Source: Caryophanales bacterium UBA2450
GTDB taxonomy: Bacteria > Bacillota_I > Bacilli_A > RFN20 > CAG-826
Length of the DNA: 64,000 nucleotides
Direction: 5' to 3'
Assembly: GCA_002342545.1 (NCBI GenBank)
Contig: DDQE01000036.1
Span: forward strand, 1 to 64,000
Positions 9,046 to 17,788 of the stretch are shown here, in pieces. Each line of letters opens with the position of its first letter. The stretch's first letter is position 1. The position numbers were made by a program, and so were the translations under genes. Under the pieces are notes generated by a model that searched no databases, was not told the DNA's origin, and was given only the letters and a program-made list of their open reading frames with translations.

Positions 9046-10307
9046 AATTTCTTTCTTAATCCCTTTGGATAATAATTTTTGATTACTTGACCGTCAGTTT
9101 TAGCAATATCAACTGCGGTCTTTTTATACGTTAATAAAACGTAACCCTTATATGGATTAATTTTATTTAACTGTTCACCATATAAATATTTCTTTAATTC
9201 TTCTAAAGTAAGTTCGATTATATCGAAACTATCTTTAGCGTAGCTTCTAGCGTAGTGAAGGTCATATTTAAAGATATCTTTTTTAAATTCGCCAACTTTC
9301 ACTCCATATCTATAGATATTAAAGCCTTTTATATCTAGTCCGTTATTAACCGCAAATAAATAATCGTTTACTCTTTTAACGTCTTTATCTCCTTTTACTA
9401 ATTGAGGGAATTTATTTATATGATTAAATTCGTTAATTTTAGAAGAACCTGGTTTTTTAAATTGGACGATATATTGACCTTCTCCTGAAAAATGAGACGG
9501 CATTAATCTAATTCCGATATCTTTAATATAAAAGCATTTATCTGAAGGTATATTAACTAGTTCAGCGTCGCTATTTTCTAATAAATAATGAGCGACATCT
9601 TCATCTTCTTCTTTGGAGTAGCTACAAGTGGAATAAGATAATGTGCCTCCTGGTTTAAGCATATAATAGGCAATTAGAATTAATTCTTTTTGAATTTCTT
9701 GATATTTATAAACTTTGTTTATACTCCAATCATTTATCATGGTGTCACTTTTTCTAAACATTCCGCTACCAGAACAAGGCGCATCTAAAACGATCTTATC
9801 GAAGGTATTTTCATATTTAAGATAAGTCTTACTTAAATCATTATTAGTGATAATTACATTACCAATTCCTAGTCTTTCTAGATTGTTACTAAGTAAGCCA
9901 CATCTAGAAAAAGATAAATCATTAGAAATAATTAATCCTTTATCATTCATCTTAAAAGATGCTTGAATAGACTTTCCTCCAGGAGCAGCACACATATCAA
10001 GAACTAAATCGTCTTCTTTAAAATCAATTAAAGAAGAAACAACCATCGCACTTGGTTCTTGTAAGTAATAATAGCCAAGCTCATGATAAATATGTTTTCC
10101 AAGTTCATAGGTTTCTTTATCGTAAATAAAAGCATGCTTCACAATTGGATGGGGCTTTACTAATGGGAATTCTTTTAAAAATTCTTCATCACTAATTTTA
10201 TTAGTGTTTAATAAAACTGCATGTTCACTTTTTTTACTTAAAGAATTAAGCAATAAATCTGCTTCGCTATCTCCAATTGAATTAATTAAATGCTCTTTAA
10301 AAGTCAT
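9042..10307 (-). CDS. rsmF: RsmF-type rRNA (cytosine-C5-)-methyltransferase
   Basis: 421 residues from ATG 10307. The longer frame back to 10379 would run through its own promoter, so it was rejected. This is a NOL1/NOP2/Sun family enzyme: the SAM-binding motif MCAAPGGKS is near residue 105, and the two catalytic cysteines are in the motifs DAPCSGSGMF and YSTCSYS. The C-terminal part is the RsmF-type extension. It makes 5-methylcytosine in 16S rRNA; the exact target position is not readable. A strong promoter places the transcript start on the A of the ATG, and there is no Shine-Dalgarno sequence. Confidence 0.88.
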   Translation of the reverse strand: MTFKEHLINSIGDSEADLLLNSLSKKSEHAVLLNTNKISDEEFLKEFPLVKPHPIVKHAFIYDKETYELGKHIYHELGYYYLQEPSAMVVSSLIDFKEDDLVLDMCAAPGGKSIQASFKMNDKGLIISNDLSFSRCGLLSNNLERLGIGNVIITNNDLSKTYLKYENTFDKIVLDAPCSGSGMFRKSDTMINDWSINKVYKYQEIQKELILIAYYMLKPGGTLSYSTCSYSKEEDEDVAHYLLENSDAELVNIPSDKCFYIKDIGIRLMPSHFSGEGQYIVQFKKPGSSKINEFNHINKFPQLVKGDKDVKRVNDYLFAVNNGLDIKGFNIYRYGVKVGEFKKDIFKYDLHYARSYAKDSFDIIELTLEELKKYLYGEQLNKINPYKGYVLLTYKKTAVDIAKTDGQVIKNYYPKGLRKKF

Positions 10308-10342
10308 GCTGTTATTATAAAGTAGAGCAATATATATTTCAA
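10308..10342 (-). promoter_or_regulatory. rsmF promoter with leaderless start
   Basis: Read on the minus strand: TTGAAA (10342-10337), a 17-base spacer, TATAAT (10319-10314), six bases, then ATG at 10307. This is the best leaderless candidate in the window: consensus spacing puts +1 exactly on the start codon. Confidence 0.75.
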
Positions 10343-10399
10343 AAATAAATGTATATAAATACATTATTTGTGATAACATATTAACGAGGTATATAACAT

Positions 10400-11713
10400 A
10401 TGAGAATGGTAGATTTAATCATTAAAAAAAGAGATGGTCATGAATTAACTGACGAAGAAATTAAGTTCTGGATTGATGGCTACGTAAAAGGAGAAATTCC
10501 TGATTATCAATCTAGTGCGATGAATATGGCTATTTTCTTTAAAGGAATGACTAAAAGAGAAATTGCCACTTTAACTGACTATATGGAACATAGTGGTGAA
10601 GTTATTGATTTAAGTGAAATCGAAGGTATTAAAGTTGATAAACACTCTACAGGTGGAGTTGGTGATAAAACTTCTTTAGTTTTAGGACCAATGGTTGCCG
10701 CAGTAGGTGGAAAAGTCGCTAAAATGTCTGGTCGTGGATTAGGCCATACTGGTGGTACACTTGATAAATTAGAATCTATCCCAGGATTAATTATTGCTAA
10801 AAGCAAAGAACAAATGGTGGAGCAAGTTAATCGTATTGGCTTAGCTATTGTTGGTCAAACCAGCACCTTAGTTCCTGCTGATAAAAAGTTATACGCTCTT
10901 AGAGATGTTACCGGAACTGTCGAGTCTATCCCATTAATCGCTGCTAGTGTCATGTCTAAAAAACTCGCTAGTGGAACCGATGTTATCCTTTTAGACGTCA
11001 CTGTTGGTGAAGGAGCATTCATGAAAAACATGGATCAAGCTAGAGAACTAGCTAAAACCATGGTCGGTATTGGTAAGTCTTTAAATAGAGACACAGTCGC
11101 GGTATTAAGTGATATGAGTGAGCCATTAGGATTTGCCGTAGGCAACTCCTTAGAAGTTAAAGAGGCTATTGATTCTTTACACGGTAAAGGACCAAAAGAT
11201 TTAATGGAATTATGCTATACCTCTGGTAGTATCATGCTTGTTCAAGCAAAAGTCTGTAAGAGCATTGAAGAAGCCCGTAAGAAACTCCATGAAGTTATTG
11301 AAAATGGAGAAGCTTTTGAAAAATTCTGCTTAATGGTAGAAGCTCAAGGTGGAGATGTTAGTTATATTAGACATCCTGAAAAATTTGAAATTAGCAAAAA
11401 TATTGTTGAAATTAGATCTGAAAGAGATGGCTATATCAAAGAAATTAACGCTTTAGAGATTGGAATTAGCGCGATGAAACTCGGCGCTGGTAGAGAAACT
11501 CTTGAAGATGTCATTGATATGTCTGCTGGTATCGTATTAGCGAAAAAAGTTGGCGCTAAAGTTACTAGAGGCGACTTATTATGCACTGTTTATACAAATA
11601 AAACCCCAGAAGAATATCTTCCAGTTTTAGATGAAATTAGACAAGCATATGCCTATAGCGATAAAGAAGTTAAAGAACTTCCAGTTATTAGAGAAATTAT
11701 TAGAGAAGCTTAA
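10400..11713 (+). CDS. pdp: Pyrimidine-nucleoside (thymidine) phosphorylase
   Basis: 437 residues, full length. The start MRMVDLIIKKRDG matches the family's usual N-terminus, and the signature DKHSTGGVGDKTSLVLGP follows at about residue 80. The enzyme splits thymidine, uridine or deoxyuridine with phosphate into the base and (deoxy)ribose-1-phosphate for salvage. A GAGGT site at 10385-10389 is well placed for ATG 10400. The stop overlaps the dtd start by one base. A cytidine deaminase gene at 53326 supplies a second salvage step elsewhere in the window. Confidence 0.93.
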   Translation: MRMVDLIIKKRDGHELTDEEIKFWIDGYVKGEIPDYQSSAMNMAIFFKGMTKREIATLTDYMEHSGEVIDLSEIEGIKVDKHSTGGVGDKTSLVLGPMVAAVGGKVAKMSGRGLGHTGGTLDKLESIPGLIIAKSKEQMVEQVNRIGLAIVGQTSTLVPADKKLYALRDVTGTVESIPLIAASVMSKKLASGTDVILLDVTVGEGAFMKNMDQARELAKTMVGIGKSLNRDTVAVLSDMSEPLGFAVGNSLEVKEAIDSLHGKGPKDLMELCYTSGSIMLVQAKVCKSIEEARKKLHEVIENGEAFEKFCLMVEAQGGDVSYIRHPEKFEISKNIVEIRSERDGYIKEINALEIGISAMKLGAGRETLEDVIDMSAGIVLAKKVGAKVTRGDLLCTVYTNKTPEEYLPVLDEIRQAYAYSDKEVKELPVIREIIREA

Positions 11714-12165
11714 TGAAAGTAGTATTACAAACTGTTAAAAGCGCTCGTGTAGATATATTAGGTAAAACCGTTGGAAGTATTTCTAACGGTTACCTTTTAC
11801 TTACCGGTTTTACTATGGGTGATGATAAAGAAACCGTCACTAAGATGGCGGATAAAATTGTTAAACTTCGAGTGTTTGCGGATGAAAAAAGACAAATTAA
11901 TTTGTCTTTAGAGGCAGTGAATGGAAATATCCTTTCCATTAGTCAATTTACTTTATACGCGGACACCACCGGAGGTAGACGTCCATCTTTTGTTAACGCT
12001 CTTCATCCTCATGAAGCAGAACCATTATATGAATTCTTTAATGAAGAATTAGCTAGACTTAGCGGTAAACATATTGAAACTGGTGTATTTGGTGCCGATA
12101 TGGATGTTTATAGCGTTAATGATGGACCATTCACTTTGGTGTTAGACAGCAAGGAATTATTTTAA
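11713..12165 (+). CDS. dtd: D-aminoacyl-tRNA deacylase
   Basis: 150 residues, the standard DTD length. The two active-site motifs are present: SQFTLYADT (usual SQFTLYA/GD) and NDGPFTLVLDS, which carries the cross-subunit Gly-cisPro pair (usual GPVT, here GPFT). DTD removes D-amino acids and glycine mischarged onto tRNA. It overlaps pdp by one base and directly abuts mnmA, so the three are one operon. Confidence 0.93.
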   Translation: MKVVLQTVKSARVDILGKTVGSISNGYLLLTGFTMGDDKETVTKMADKIVKLRVFADEKRQINLSLEAVNGNILSISQFTLYADTTGGRRPSFVNALHPHEAEPLYEFFNEELARLSGKHIETGVFGADMDVYSVNDGPFTLVLDSKELF

Positions 12166-13296
12166 ATGAAGGTTTTAGTAGGATTATCGGGTGGCGTTGA
12201 TAGTGCAGTAGCCGCGTATCTACTTCAAAAAGAAGGATACGAAGTAACTGCCTGTTTTATGCGTAACTGGGATAGCCTCGCTAATAATGACTATTTAGGT
12301 AATCCAAACATCAATAACTCGCAGTGTCCTCAAGAAAAAGATTATGATGACGCGGTAGCGGTAGCAAAAAAGCTAGGCATTGAACTATTAAGAATTGATT
12401 TTGTTAAAGAATACTGGGATGATGTATTCTCTTATTTAATCAGAGAATATGAAGCTGGTAGAACTCCAAACCCAGATATATTCTGCAATAAATATATTAA
12501 ATTTGATGCTTTCTTAAAATTCGCTAAGTCAAAAGGCTTTGATATGATTGCTATGGGTCATTACGCAAAACGTATCGATAAAAATGATAAAGCCTATTTA
12601 TGTAAGAGTTTTGATCAAAATAAAGATCAAACCTATTTCTTATCTCAAATTTCTCAAGAACAACTTAAATATTCATTATTCCCATTAGGAGATATTGATA
12701 AAAAAGAGGTTAGAAAAATTGCTCATGATTTAAACCTTGATATTGCTGATAAAAAAGACTCAACAGGCGTGTGCTTTATTGGAGAGAGAAACTTCAAAGA
12801 ATTCTTAAAAAATTATATTCCTGCGAAAAAAGGAAATATTGTCGATATCGATACTAATAGAGTAATAGGCACTCATGATGGAGCGATGTATTATACAATT
12901 GGTCAAAGAAAAGGTCTTGGAATAGGTGGAATTCACGGAGAAACCGCTCAAGGTTGGTTTATTGTAAAAAAAGATATCAAAAACAACATTTTATATGTTG
13001 CTAGTGGTCCAGAATCTGATCGACTCAATTCTGATTCTTGTTTAGTGAGTAATTTAAATTTCATCACTGATAAGCCAAAAGAAGGACAACATATCTATGC
13101 GAAATTTAGATATCGACAAAAAGATAATGGAGTCACTATTTTCTATAAAGGTGATGATCTAGTGGAATTAAAATTTGATGAGCCATATAAGGCTGTTACT
13201 CCAGGGCAAGCTGCTGTATTTTATGATGGAGATATCTGCTTAGGTGGAGGCTTAATTGACTCAACTTTTTATAAAGGCAAAAGAACAGATTTATAG
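12166..13296 (+). CDS. mnmA: tRNA-specific 2-thiouridylase MnmA
   Basis: 376 residues. The PP-loop GLSGGVDSAVAA is at residues 5-16. The catalytic cysteines are in TPNPDIFCNKYIKF and DSTGVCFIGERNF. The MnmA C-terminal tRNA-binding domain includes YYTIGQRKGLG. The enzyme thiolates uridine 34 of tRNAs for Lys, Glu and Gln, receiving sulfur from a cysteine desulfurase that is not in this window. The ATG follows the dtd stop with no gap. A terminator hairpin is about 30 bases downstream. Confidence 0.95.
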   Translation: MKVLVGLSGGVDSAVAAYLLQKEGYEVTACFMRNWDSLANNDYLGNPNINNSQCPQEKDYDDAVAVAKKLGIELLRIDFVKEYWDDVFSYLIREYEAGRTPNPDIFCNKYIKFDAFLKFAKSKGFDMIAMGHYAKRIDKNDKAYLCKSFDQNKDQTYFLSQISQEQLKYSLFPLGDIDKKEVRKIAHDLNLDIADKKDSTGVCFIGERNFKEFLKNYIPAKKGNIVDIDTNRVIGTHDGAMYYTIGQRKGLGIGGIHGETAQGWFIVKKDIKNNILYVASGPESDRLNSDSCLVSNLNFITDKPKEGQHIYAKFRYRQKDNGVTIFYKGDDLVELKFDEPYKAVTPGQAAVFYDGDICLGGGLIDSTFYKGKRTDL

Positions 13297-13324
13297 GTTA
13301 ATATTAGTAACTTAGCCAAATAAT

Positions 13325-13355
13325 AGCCTCTAAAAGATGGAGGTTTTTTATTTTG
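13325..13355 (+). terminator. Terminator after mnmA
   Basis: An eight-pair stem with two wobble pairs (AGCCTCTA 13325-13332 with TGGAGGTT 13338-13345) and a five-base loop, followed by a T-rich run to about 13354. Confidence 0.75.
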
Positions 13356-13373
13356 AAAAAAAATATTCTTCAT

Positions 13374-13431
13374 GCGCGTCATTCAAGGTTAATGACTGCG
13401 CGCGCGAGGCTTAAAAAATAACTTTTTTATA
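13374..13431 (+). promoter_or_regulatory. Structured leader upstream of membrane protein gene
   Basis: A GC-rich hairpin stands out in AT-rich DNA: GCGC-GTCATT (13374-13383), loop CAAGGTT, then AATGAC (13391-13396), one bulged T and GCGC (13398-13401). A second possible hairpin (A6-TAAC-T6) follows at about 13413-13428. It fits no riboswitch consensus known to me. Together they could be an attenuating leader for the gene at 13478. Confidence 0.4.
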
Positions 13432-13477
13432 GAATCTAATTATGTAAAAATAATGACATCTGATCGGAGAACTATTT

Positions 13478-14200
13478 ATGGAAAACAAAAAGAAATTTTT
13501 ATCTATTTTATTCCCAGTTTTGTTTTATGGAGCGCTTTGGGGAATTTTTGAAGCTACTCTAGGTACTTTATTACATCTTCCTGCTTTTGAAGCTGGCGGA
13601 TTATTTACTAAGAGTAGCATTATTATGGTCCCTGTCGCCTTCTTAATTATGACTTTATGTTATAAGAAGACTGGTTCATTAATTTCTGTTGTGTTTGCAG
13701 GATTAATTTCCGCCACAATTAAATTAAGTACTGGAATTATCGTACCATTTGGAATTTATGTCTATTTCCCAGCAATTTATATTGTAGTGGAATCCTTAGC
13801 AATGTTTGGCGCATTAGCAATCTTTAGACCATCTAATGTATTAAGTACTAAAACATTTGCCGCATTTGTCGTAGCTGCTGTTACTTATCAATTTACTTAT
13901 ATAAGTATTTGTTCAATTACCGCAGTTGCTGCTCCAGGACTTACTGGAAATATCAATGCTTTTGAAAGTATGGCAAACTGGAAGAAAGTTGGAGAAAAAT
14001 ACTTATTCACCTATAACGGAGTTGCTATTATTTATGCCTTAGCTCTTGGTGGAGCGGCATATGGCGTTAGTAAACTTTTAACAAAGTTAAATGTTGAAAC
14101 TAAATTTGACTATAAGAAAATTTTTAACTCTCCAATTACTGCTTCTGCCACTTTAGCAGTTGCCTTTGCGTTAACTATTTCTTTATCTTTGGTCAAATAA
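13478..14200 (+). CDS. Small integral membrane protein, ECF S-component-like
   Basis: 240 residues, with about six hydrophobic segments and a conserved-looking GALWGIFEATLGTLLHL region near residues 18-35. Size and layout resemble the substrate-binding S component of an ECF vitamin transporter, but no substrate-specific motif is recognised, and no ECF ATPase or T component is adjacent. A CGGAGAA site at 13465-13471 precedes ATG 13478. A structured leader sits upstream, so riboswitch-type control is plausible. It ends directly against the convergent GNAT gene. The S-component assignment is a guess from shape only. Confidence 0.5.
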   Translation: MENKKKFLSILFPVLFYGALWGIFEATLGTLLHLPAFEAGGLFTKSSIIMVPVAFLIMTLCYKKTGSLISVVFAGLISATIKLSTGIIVPFGIYVYFPAIYIVVESLAMFGALAIFRPSNVLSTKTFAAFVVAAVTYQFTYISICSITAVAAPGLTGNINAFESMANWKKVGEKYLFTYNGVAIIYALALGGAAYGVSKLLTKLNVETKFDYKKIFNSPITASATLAVAFALTISLSLVK

Positions 14201-14740
14201 TTAATTTGCTTTCTTGATATACTGTTTAGCCATCTGGCCGTAGCAGTGGATAAATAAAGATAAATAATCCTCAAAACTTACTTGGTGCGATCCATGATAC
14301 ACTGTGTCATAACGGACACCATATTCACAGGTTTTGAGGATATTTTCTTTAAATCCGTTTCTATAATAGAAATCTCTTCTTCTTTTTCTTAACTGGTTAT
14401 CACTATATTTATCATCAACTTCTTCAAAACAAAGTACGAAAGTTTTATCAGGATATTTTTTAAATACTTCTTGGATGATTTGACTGCCATATCCTTTATT
14501 TCTATAACTTGGAGAAACCGCTAAAAAGAAGATATAGCAGAGATCTTTATGAAATAAAAGGTTAGTAAATCCTATAAAAGAGTCATTATCATACACCGCG
14601 TATATGTCATTATCTTCCTTTAATGCAAAAGAGAAAAACATCTCTACTGGTGGTCTTTCTTCTTCTGGAAAGCTAGAGACATATAATGGCTCGATATCTT
14701 TTTTGATATTTTGATTTGTTTTGTAATTTATGAATTTCAT
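14201..14740 (-). CDS. GNAT family N-acetyltransferase
   Basis: 179 residues from ATG 14740; a start at 14776 would extend into the divergent promoter region and is less likely. The acetyl-CoA site is the segment SPSYRNKGYGSQII (the R/QxxGxG/A motif), after a beta-strand FFLAVSP, typical of GNAT. The C-terminal part has an RRRDFYYRNGF segment, as in many Firmicute GNATs. The acceptor is unknown. It is convergent with the membrane protein gene and divergent from the Na/Pi symporter gene. Confidence 0.8.
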   Translation of the reverse strand: MKFINYKTNQNIKKDIEPLYVSSFPEEERPPVEMFFSFALKEDNDIYAVYDNDSFIGFTNLLFHKDLCYIFFLAVSPSYRNKGYGSQIIQEVFKKYPDKTFVLCFEEVDDKYSDNQLRKRRRDFYYRNGFKENILKTCEYGVRYDTVYHGSHQVSFEDYLSLFIHCYGQMAKQYIKKAN

Positions 14741-14778
14741 TAGATTAATTCTATCACTAGGATGATAATATATCATAT

Positions 14779-16422
14779 ATGCTTGTAAAAGATTTAGCGA
14801 CTGCGATTATATTTCTATTCTTAGGTGTCACTGTTTTTATCGTCGGCATGAATCTTATGTCAGGTGGACTAAAAAAAGCGACAGGTAAATCTCTTAAGAA
14901 AATATTTAAAAAAACACAAAATAGCCCTTTTGCGTGTTTAGGAATTGGTAGTGGAGTTACCGCTTTAATTCAAAGTAGTGCGGCTACTTGTGTACTTACA
15001 GTTGGCTTTATTAATGCCGGCGTGATGACTCTATATCAAGGAGTGAATATCATGCTTGGTTCTTTTATTGGTACCACAGTTACAGGCATATTAGTATCAC
15101 TTTCATCATTTAGTATTGGTTTATATTTAGCCCTTATTGCTTTTATTGGCATTGTGATGATGTTCTTTAACAAAGAAAAAGTCAAAAATTTAGGTGAAGT
15201 TCTTACTGGATTTGGTCTAGTTTTCTTAGGTTTAGACTTATTAAAAAGCGCTTTTAGTCAGGCTGATATTAATAACGCTACTCAACAATTATTCTCTTCA
15301 GTTAGTTTCCCATTATTACTTCTTTTAATTGGCATTGTTTTGACGGCTTTAGTGCAGTCTAGTAGTGCAGTTACTGGTATTGCGATTGTCATGGTCTCTA
15401 GTGGAGCAATTCCTTTTTCTAGTGCGATATATATCGCTTTAGGAGCGACAATTGGAACTTGTATTACCACTTTAATTGCCACTATTGGAGGCACAGTTAA
15501 CGCCAAAAGGTCAGGCTTTATTTCTTTGGTGATAAAAGTAGTTGCGGCCTTAATCGCCATTGCGATTATTTGGCCTTTATCTACTCCAATTTCTAATTTC
15601 TTCTCCTCTAGCTTTGGTTCTTCTGGCTTAGGCTTAGCGATGTTTACATTACTTTATAGTGTGGTTTTCTTTGTTGCTTCTATGCCTTTAGTGAAACCTT
15701 TAATTAAAGTATCTGAAAGAGTTATCAAAGATAAAGATTTAGAAAATAAGAAGAATTTACTTTTATATATCGATGATAGATTATTAAACACTCCTGATAT
15801 CGCTGTGATGCAAGTGAAAAATGAAATTTTACATATGTATAATCTCGCGATGCTTAATTTTAGATATGGCTATGAATGCTTAGTAAAAGGCGATAAGACT
15901 AATTCAGGATCTATCGCTGATACTGAAAGCAATATTGATTATATCAATAGTAAAATTACTGAATATTTAATCTCTTTATCTAATAAAGTTAGCAAAGAAG
16001 ATTCTAAAGTTGTGGGTTCTTATTTCCACGTTATTAATGATATTGAGCGTATTGGAGACCATGCCTATAACTTCTATGAAAACTCTAAGAGATTAGAAGA
16101 AAGTGATTTAAGATTCTCTAATGTCGCCGTTAAAGAGATAGATGTTTTCTTTGATTTAATTATGGATATGTCTGATTTAACTATGGGCATCTTTAAAAAC
16201 GAAGAATATCAAAAACTAGATAAACTCCATGAATTAGAAGATAGAAGCGATGTCCTTGCTAAAGAGTTAAGTGATAACCATTATAAGCGAATGACTGCGA
16301 ATGAATGTAACGGGGCTCTTTCAGATGACTTTGCCACTTTAATTAGCGAACTAGAAAGAGTGGCGGACCACTTAACTAATATCGGTTATTCTGTTATTAA
16401 CCCAACTGGAGACGAAGAATAA
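14779..16422 (+). CDS. Na+/phosphate symporter with C-terminal PhoU-like domain
   Basis: 547 residues. About nine membrane segments span residues 8-305 and contain the two inverted repeats with QSSA motifs (ALIQSSAATC and ALVQSSSAVTG) that define the NptA/PNaS family. Residues about 335-545 are helical, with PhoU-type motifs (IERIGDHAYN and LERVADHLTNI) that normally bind metal clusters and sense phosphate. The protein imports phosphate with sodium. A GATAAT box at 14764-14769 lies nine bases before the ATG, leaving almost no leader and no ribosome-binding site. The gene converges on the kinase gene at 16446. Confidence 0.92.
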   Translation: MLVKDLATAIIFLFLGVTVFIVGMNLMSGGLKKATGKSLKKIFKKTQNSPFACLGIGSGVTALIQSSAATCVLTVGFINAGVMTLYQGVNIMLGSFIGTTVTGILVSLSSFSIGLYLALIAFIGIVMMFFNKEKVKNLGEVLTGFGLVFLGLDLLKSAFSQADINNATQQLFSSVSFPLLLLLIGIVLTALVQSSSAVTGIAIVMVSSGAIPFSSAIYIALGATIGTCITTLIATIGGTVNAKRSGFISLVIKVVAALIAIAIIWPLSTPISNFFSSSFGSSGLGLAMFTLLYSVVFFVASMPLVKPLIKVSERVIKDKDLENKKNLLLYIDDRLLNTPDIAVMQVKNEILHMYNLAMLNFRYGYECLVKGDKTNSGSIADTESNIDYINSKITEYLISLSNKVSKEDSKVVGSYFHVINDIERIGDHAYNFYENSKRLEESDLRFSNVAVKEIDVFFDLIMDMSDLTMGIFKNEEYQKLDKLHELEDRSDVLAKELSDNHYKRMTANECNGALSDDFATLISELERVADHLTNIGYSVINPTGDEE

Positions 16423-16451
16423 AAATAAAATGGTAAGTCTATGACTTACCA
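16421..16451 (-). terminator. Hairpin terminator of the kinase gene
   Basis: A perfect nine-base stem (TGGTAAGTC 16431-16439 with GACTTACCA 16443-16451) and a three-base loop. The T-rich tail (16430 down to 16421) is on the minus strand, so it terminates the kinase gene, whose stop codon lies inside the stem. There is no T run on the plus side. Confidence 0.7.
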
Positions 16452-16916
16452 ATTAACTTCAATTACTTCATCCACTAGATCAAGGACTTCTTGACTAGGG
16501 GCTTCAAATTTATTAACAAGGCCCACTAATATATCATCAGGAACTCGTAAGGCGACTTCTCTTAAGTTGTTATATTTTCTTGATTTTTCTAGGGTATTTG
16601 GGAATAAGACTAAAATCTTTTTATCGAATTCTGGAGTAGTGGATAAGTATTTTAATCTTACAGCGTTAACATCATTAAGAGCGTCTACAATAACTGTAAC
16701 ATCTTCACCTTTAGCGGCATATTCATGAATTCTTTTTTCAAAAAGTTCCCAAACTTCTTTTTGTTTTGAGTGGTCTTGAAAATCTCCATGAGTAACTTCC
16801 ATTCTTACCTCATCACTATTAACAATATAAGTGTTTGGGTGAGTCGCTTGATACTCTTTTGCCCAGGTCGATTTCCCAGACGCAGGTATCGCGCTTAACA
16901 TAATCATTGTTTTCAT
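16446..16916 (-). CDS. P-loop polynucleotide-kinase-like protein (AAA_33)
   Basis: 156 residues. Walker A is AIPASGKST near the N-terminus. The following TYIVNSDEVRMEVTHG segment corresponds to the NxD/DxxR region of T4 polynucleotide kinase, and a lid-type R/K-rich segment (KSRKYNNLREVALRVP) lies near residue 112. The family phosphorylates 5'-OH ends of RNA or DNA, or small metabolites; which one cannot be told. An AAGGAG site precedes the ATG by about seven bases. It is divergent from the DUF3990-HTH pair and shares its 224-base control region, so a functional link is possible but unproven. Confidence 0.7.
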   Translation of the reverse strand: MKTMIMLSAIPASGKSTWAKEYQATHPNTYIVNSDEVRMEVTHGDFQDHSKQKEVWELFEKRIHEYAAKGEDVTVIVDALNDVNAVRLKYLSTTPEFDKKILVLFPNTLEKSRKYNNLREVALRVPDDILVGLVNKFEAPSQEVLDLVDEVIEVNW

Positions 16917-17053
16917 AAGCTTCTCCTTAAGTGTCCAACCTTCAAAAGGAATAAGAACGAATTAAATATAAGGGATAATCTATCTTCTTTCAAATATTTA
17001 TTTGATTATTTGGGAAAATATCGAATTGTTACTATATCTCCAATTTCTAAATA

Positions 17054-17071
17054 TTGCATGAAAACGTGCAA
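17054..17071 (+). promoter_or_regulatory. Upstream operator, palindromic copy 1
   Basis: TTGCATGAAAACGTGCAA. The arms follow the pattern TTGCAnG-n4-CnTGCAA. It is almost identical to a second site 53 bases downstream (five helical turns), as expected for cooperative binding by a dimeric HTH regulator, probably the product of the gene at 17769. Confidence 0.65.
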
Positions 17072-17106
17072 TAAATCGATATAAATAAGTAAAACATAAC
17101 TAAAAG

Positions 17107-17134
17107 TTGCATGAAATCGTGCAAATGATATAAT
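17107..17134 (+). promoter_or_regulatory. Promoter with embedded operator copy 2
   Basis: -35 TTGCAT (17107-17112), a 16-base spacer, extended -10 TGATATAAT (17126-17134), then six bases to ATG 17141. Operator copy 2, TTGCATGAAATCGTGCAA (17107-17124), covers the -35 and spacer and differs from copy 1 at one base. A bound repressor would exclude RNA polymerase. The transcript is predicted to be leaderless. Confidence 0.7.
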
Positions 17135-17140
17135 AGAGAC

Positions 17141-17788
17141 ATGGAAAAACTATTTCATGGTTCAGACAAAGAAATAATTAAGCCTATCTATGGTTATGGA
17201 AGAAATGATTGTGACTATGGATCTGGTTTTTATTTATGTAAAGAACTCGATATAGCTCGTATGTGGGCGTGTCAATATCCTGAAGGCGGATATATCAATT
17301 CCTATGTCATTAATATGGACAAATTGAATGTTTTATGGCTCAACCACGTAACTGATAAAGATATCTTAACTTGGATCGCCTTATTATGCGCTAATAGGAT
17401 AGATCAACAGACTAAATCAAATTCGAAAGAAGAAATTGATTTTTTAATCAAAAACTTTTTGCCTAATTTAAATGGTGTCGATATGATTGTTGGCTATCGT
17501 GCGGATGATTCTTATTATCAATATACTCGAGCGTTTTTAAATAACGATTTACCTTTAGAATTATTAAAAGAATCTATGGAATTAGGAAAACTTGGTCTTC
17601 AATACGTTTTAATTAGTAAAAAAGCTTTTGATGAGATTAGATTTATTGATTCTTTATTTGTTCCTAGTTCAAATGAATATCAAATAGTGGAAGAGACCGC
17701 TAATAAGGAATATGAGCAAATATTAAGAAAGAGAAATGTCAACCAGACATATTTGAGGGATATTATCCGTGAAATCAGTAAACATTAA
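17141..17788 (+). CDS. DUF3990 protein, putative ADP-ribosyltransferase-fold toxin
   Basis: 215 residues. The N-terminus LFHGS...YGRNDCDYGSGFYL matches DUF3990, a family with an ADP-ribosyltransferase-like fold: His6 of HGS and Tyr31 of GFY are candidate NAD-contacting residues, as in H-Y type transferases, and a later SKKAF/QYVLISK region is also typical. Many ART-fold proteins of this size are toxins that modify nucleic acid or protein. The downstream HTH gene overlaps by 20 bases, and two matching operators precede the pair, which is toxin-antitoxin-like organisation. The substrate is unknown and the toxin role is inferred. There is no Shine-Dalgarno site; ATG 17141 coincides with the predicted transcript start. 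Confidence 0.7.
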   Translation: MEKLFHGSDKEIIKPIYGYGRNDCDYGSGFYLCKELDIARMWACQYPEGGYINSYVINMDKLNVLWLNHVTDKDILTWIALLCANRIDQQTKSNSKEEIDFLIKNFLPNLNGVDMIVGYRADDSYYQYTRAFLNNDLPLELLKESMELGKLGLQYVLISKKAFDEIRFIDSLFVPSSNEYQIVEETANKEYEQILRKRNVNQTYLRDIIREISKH

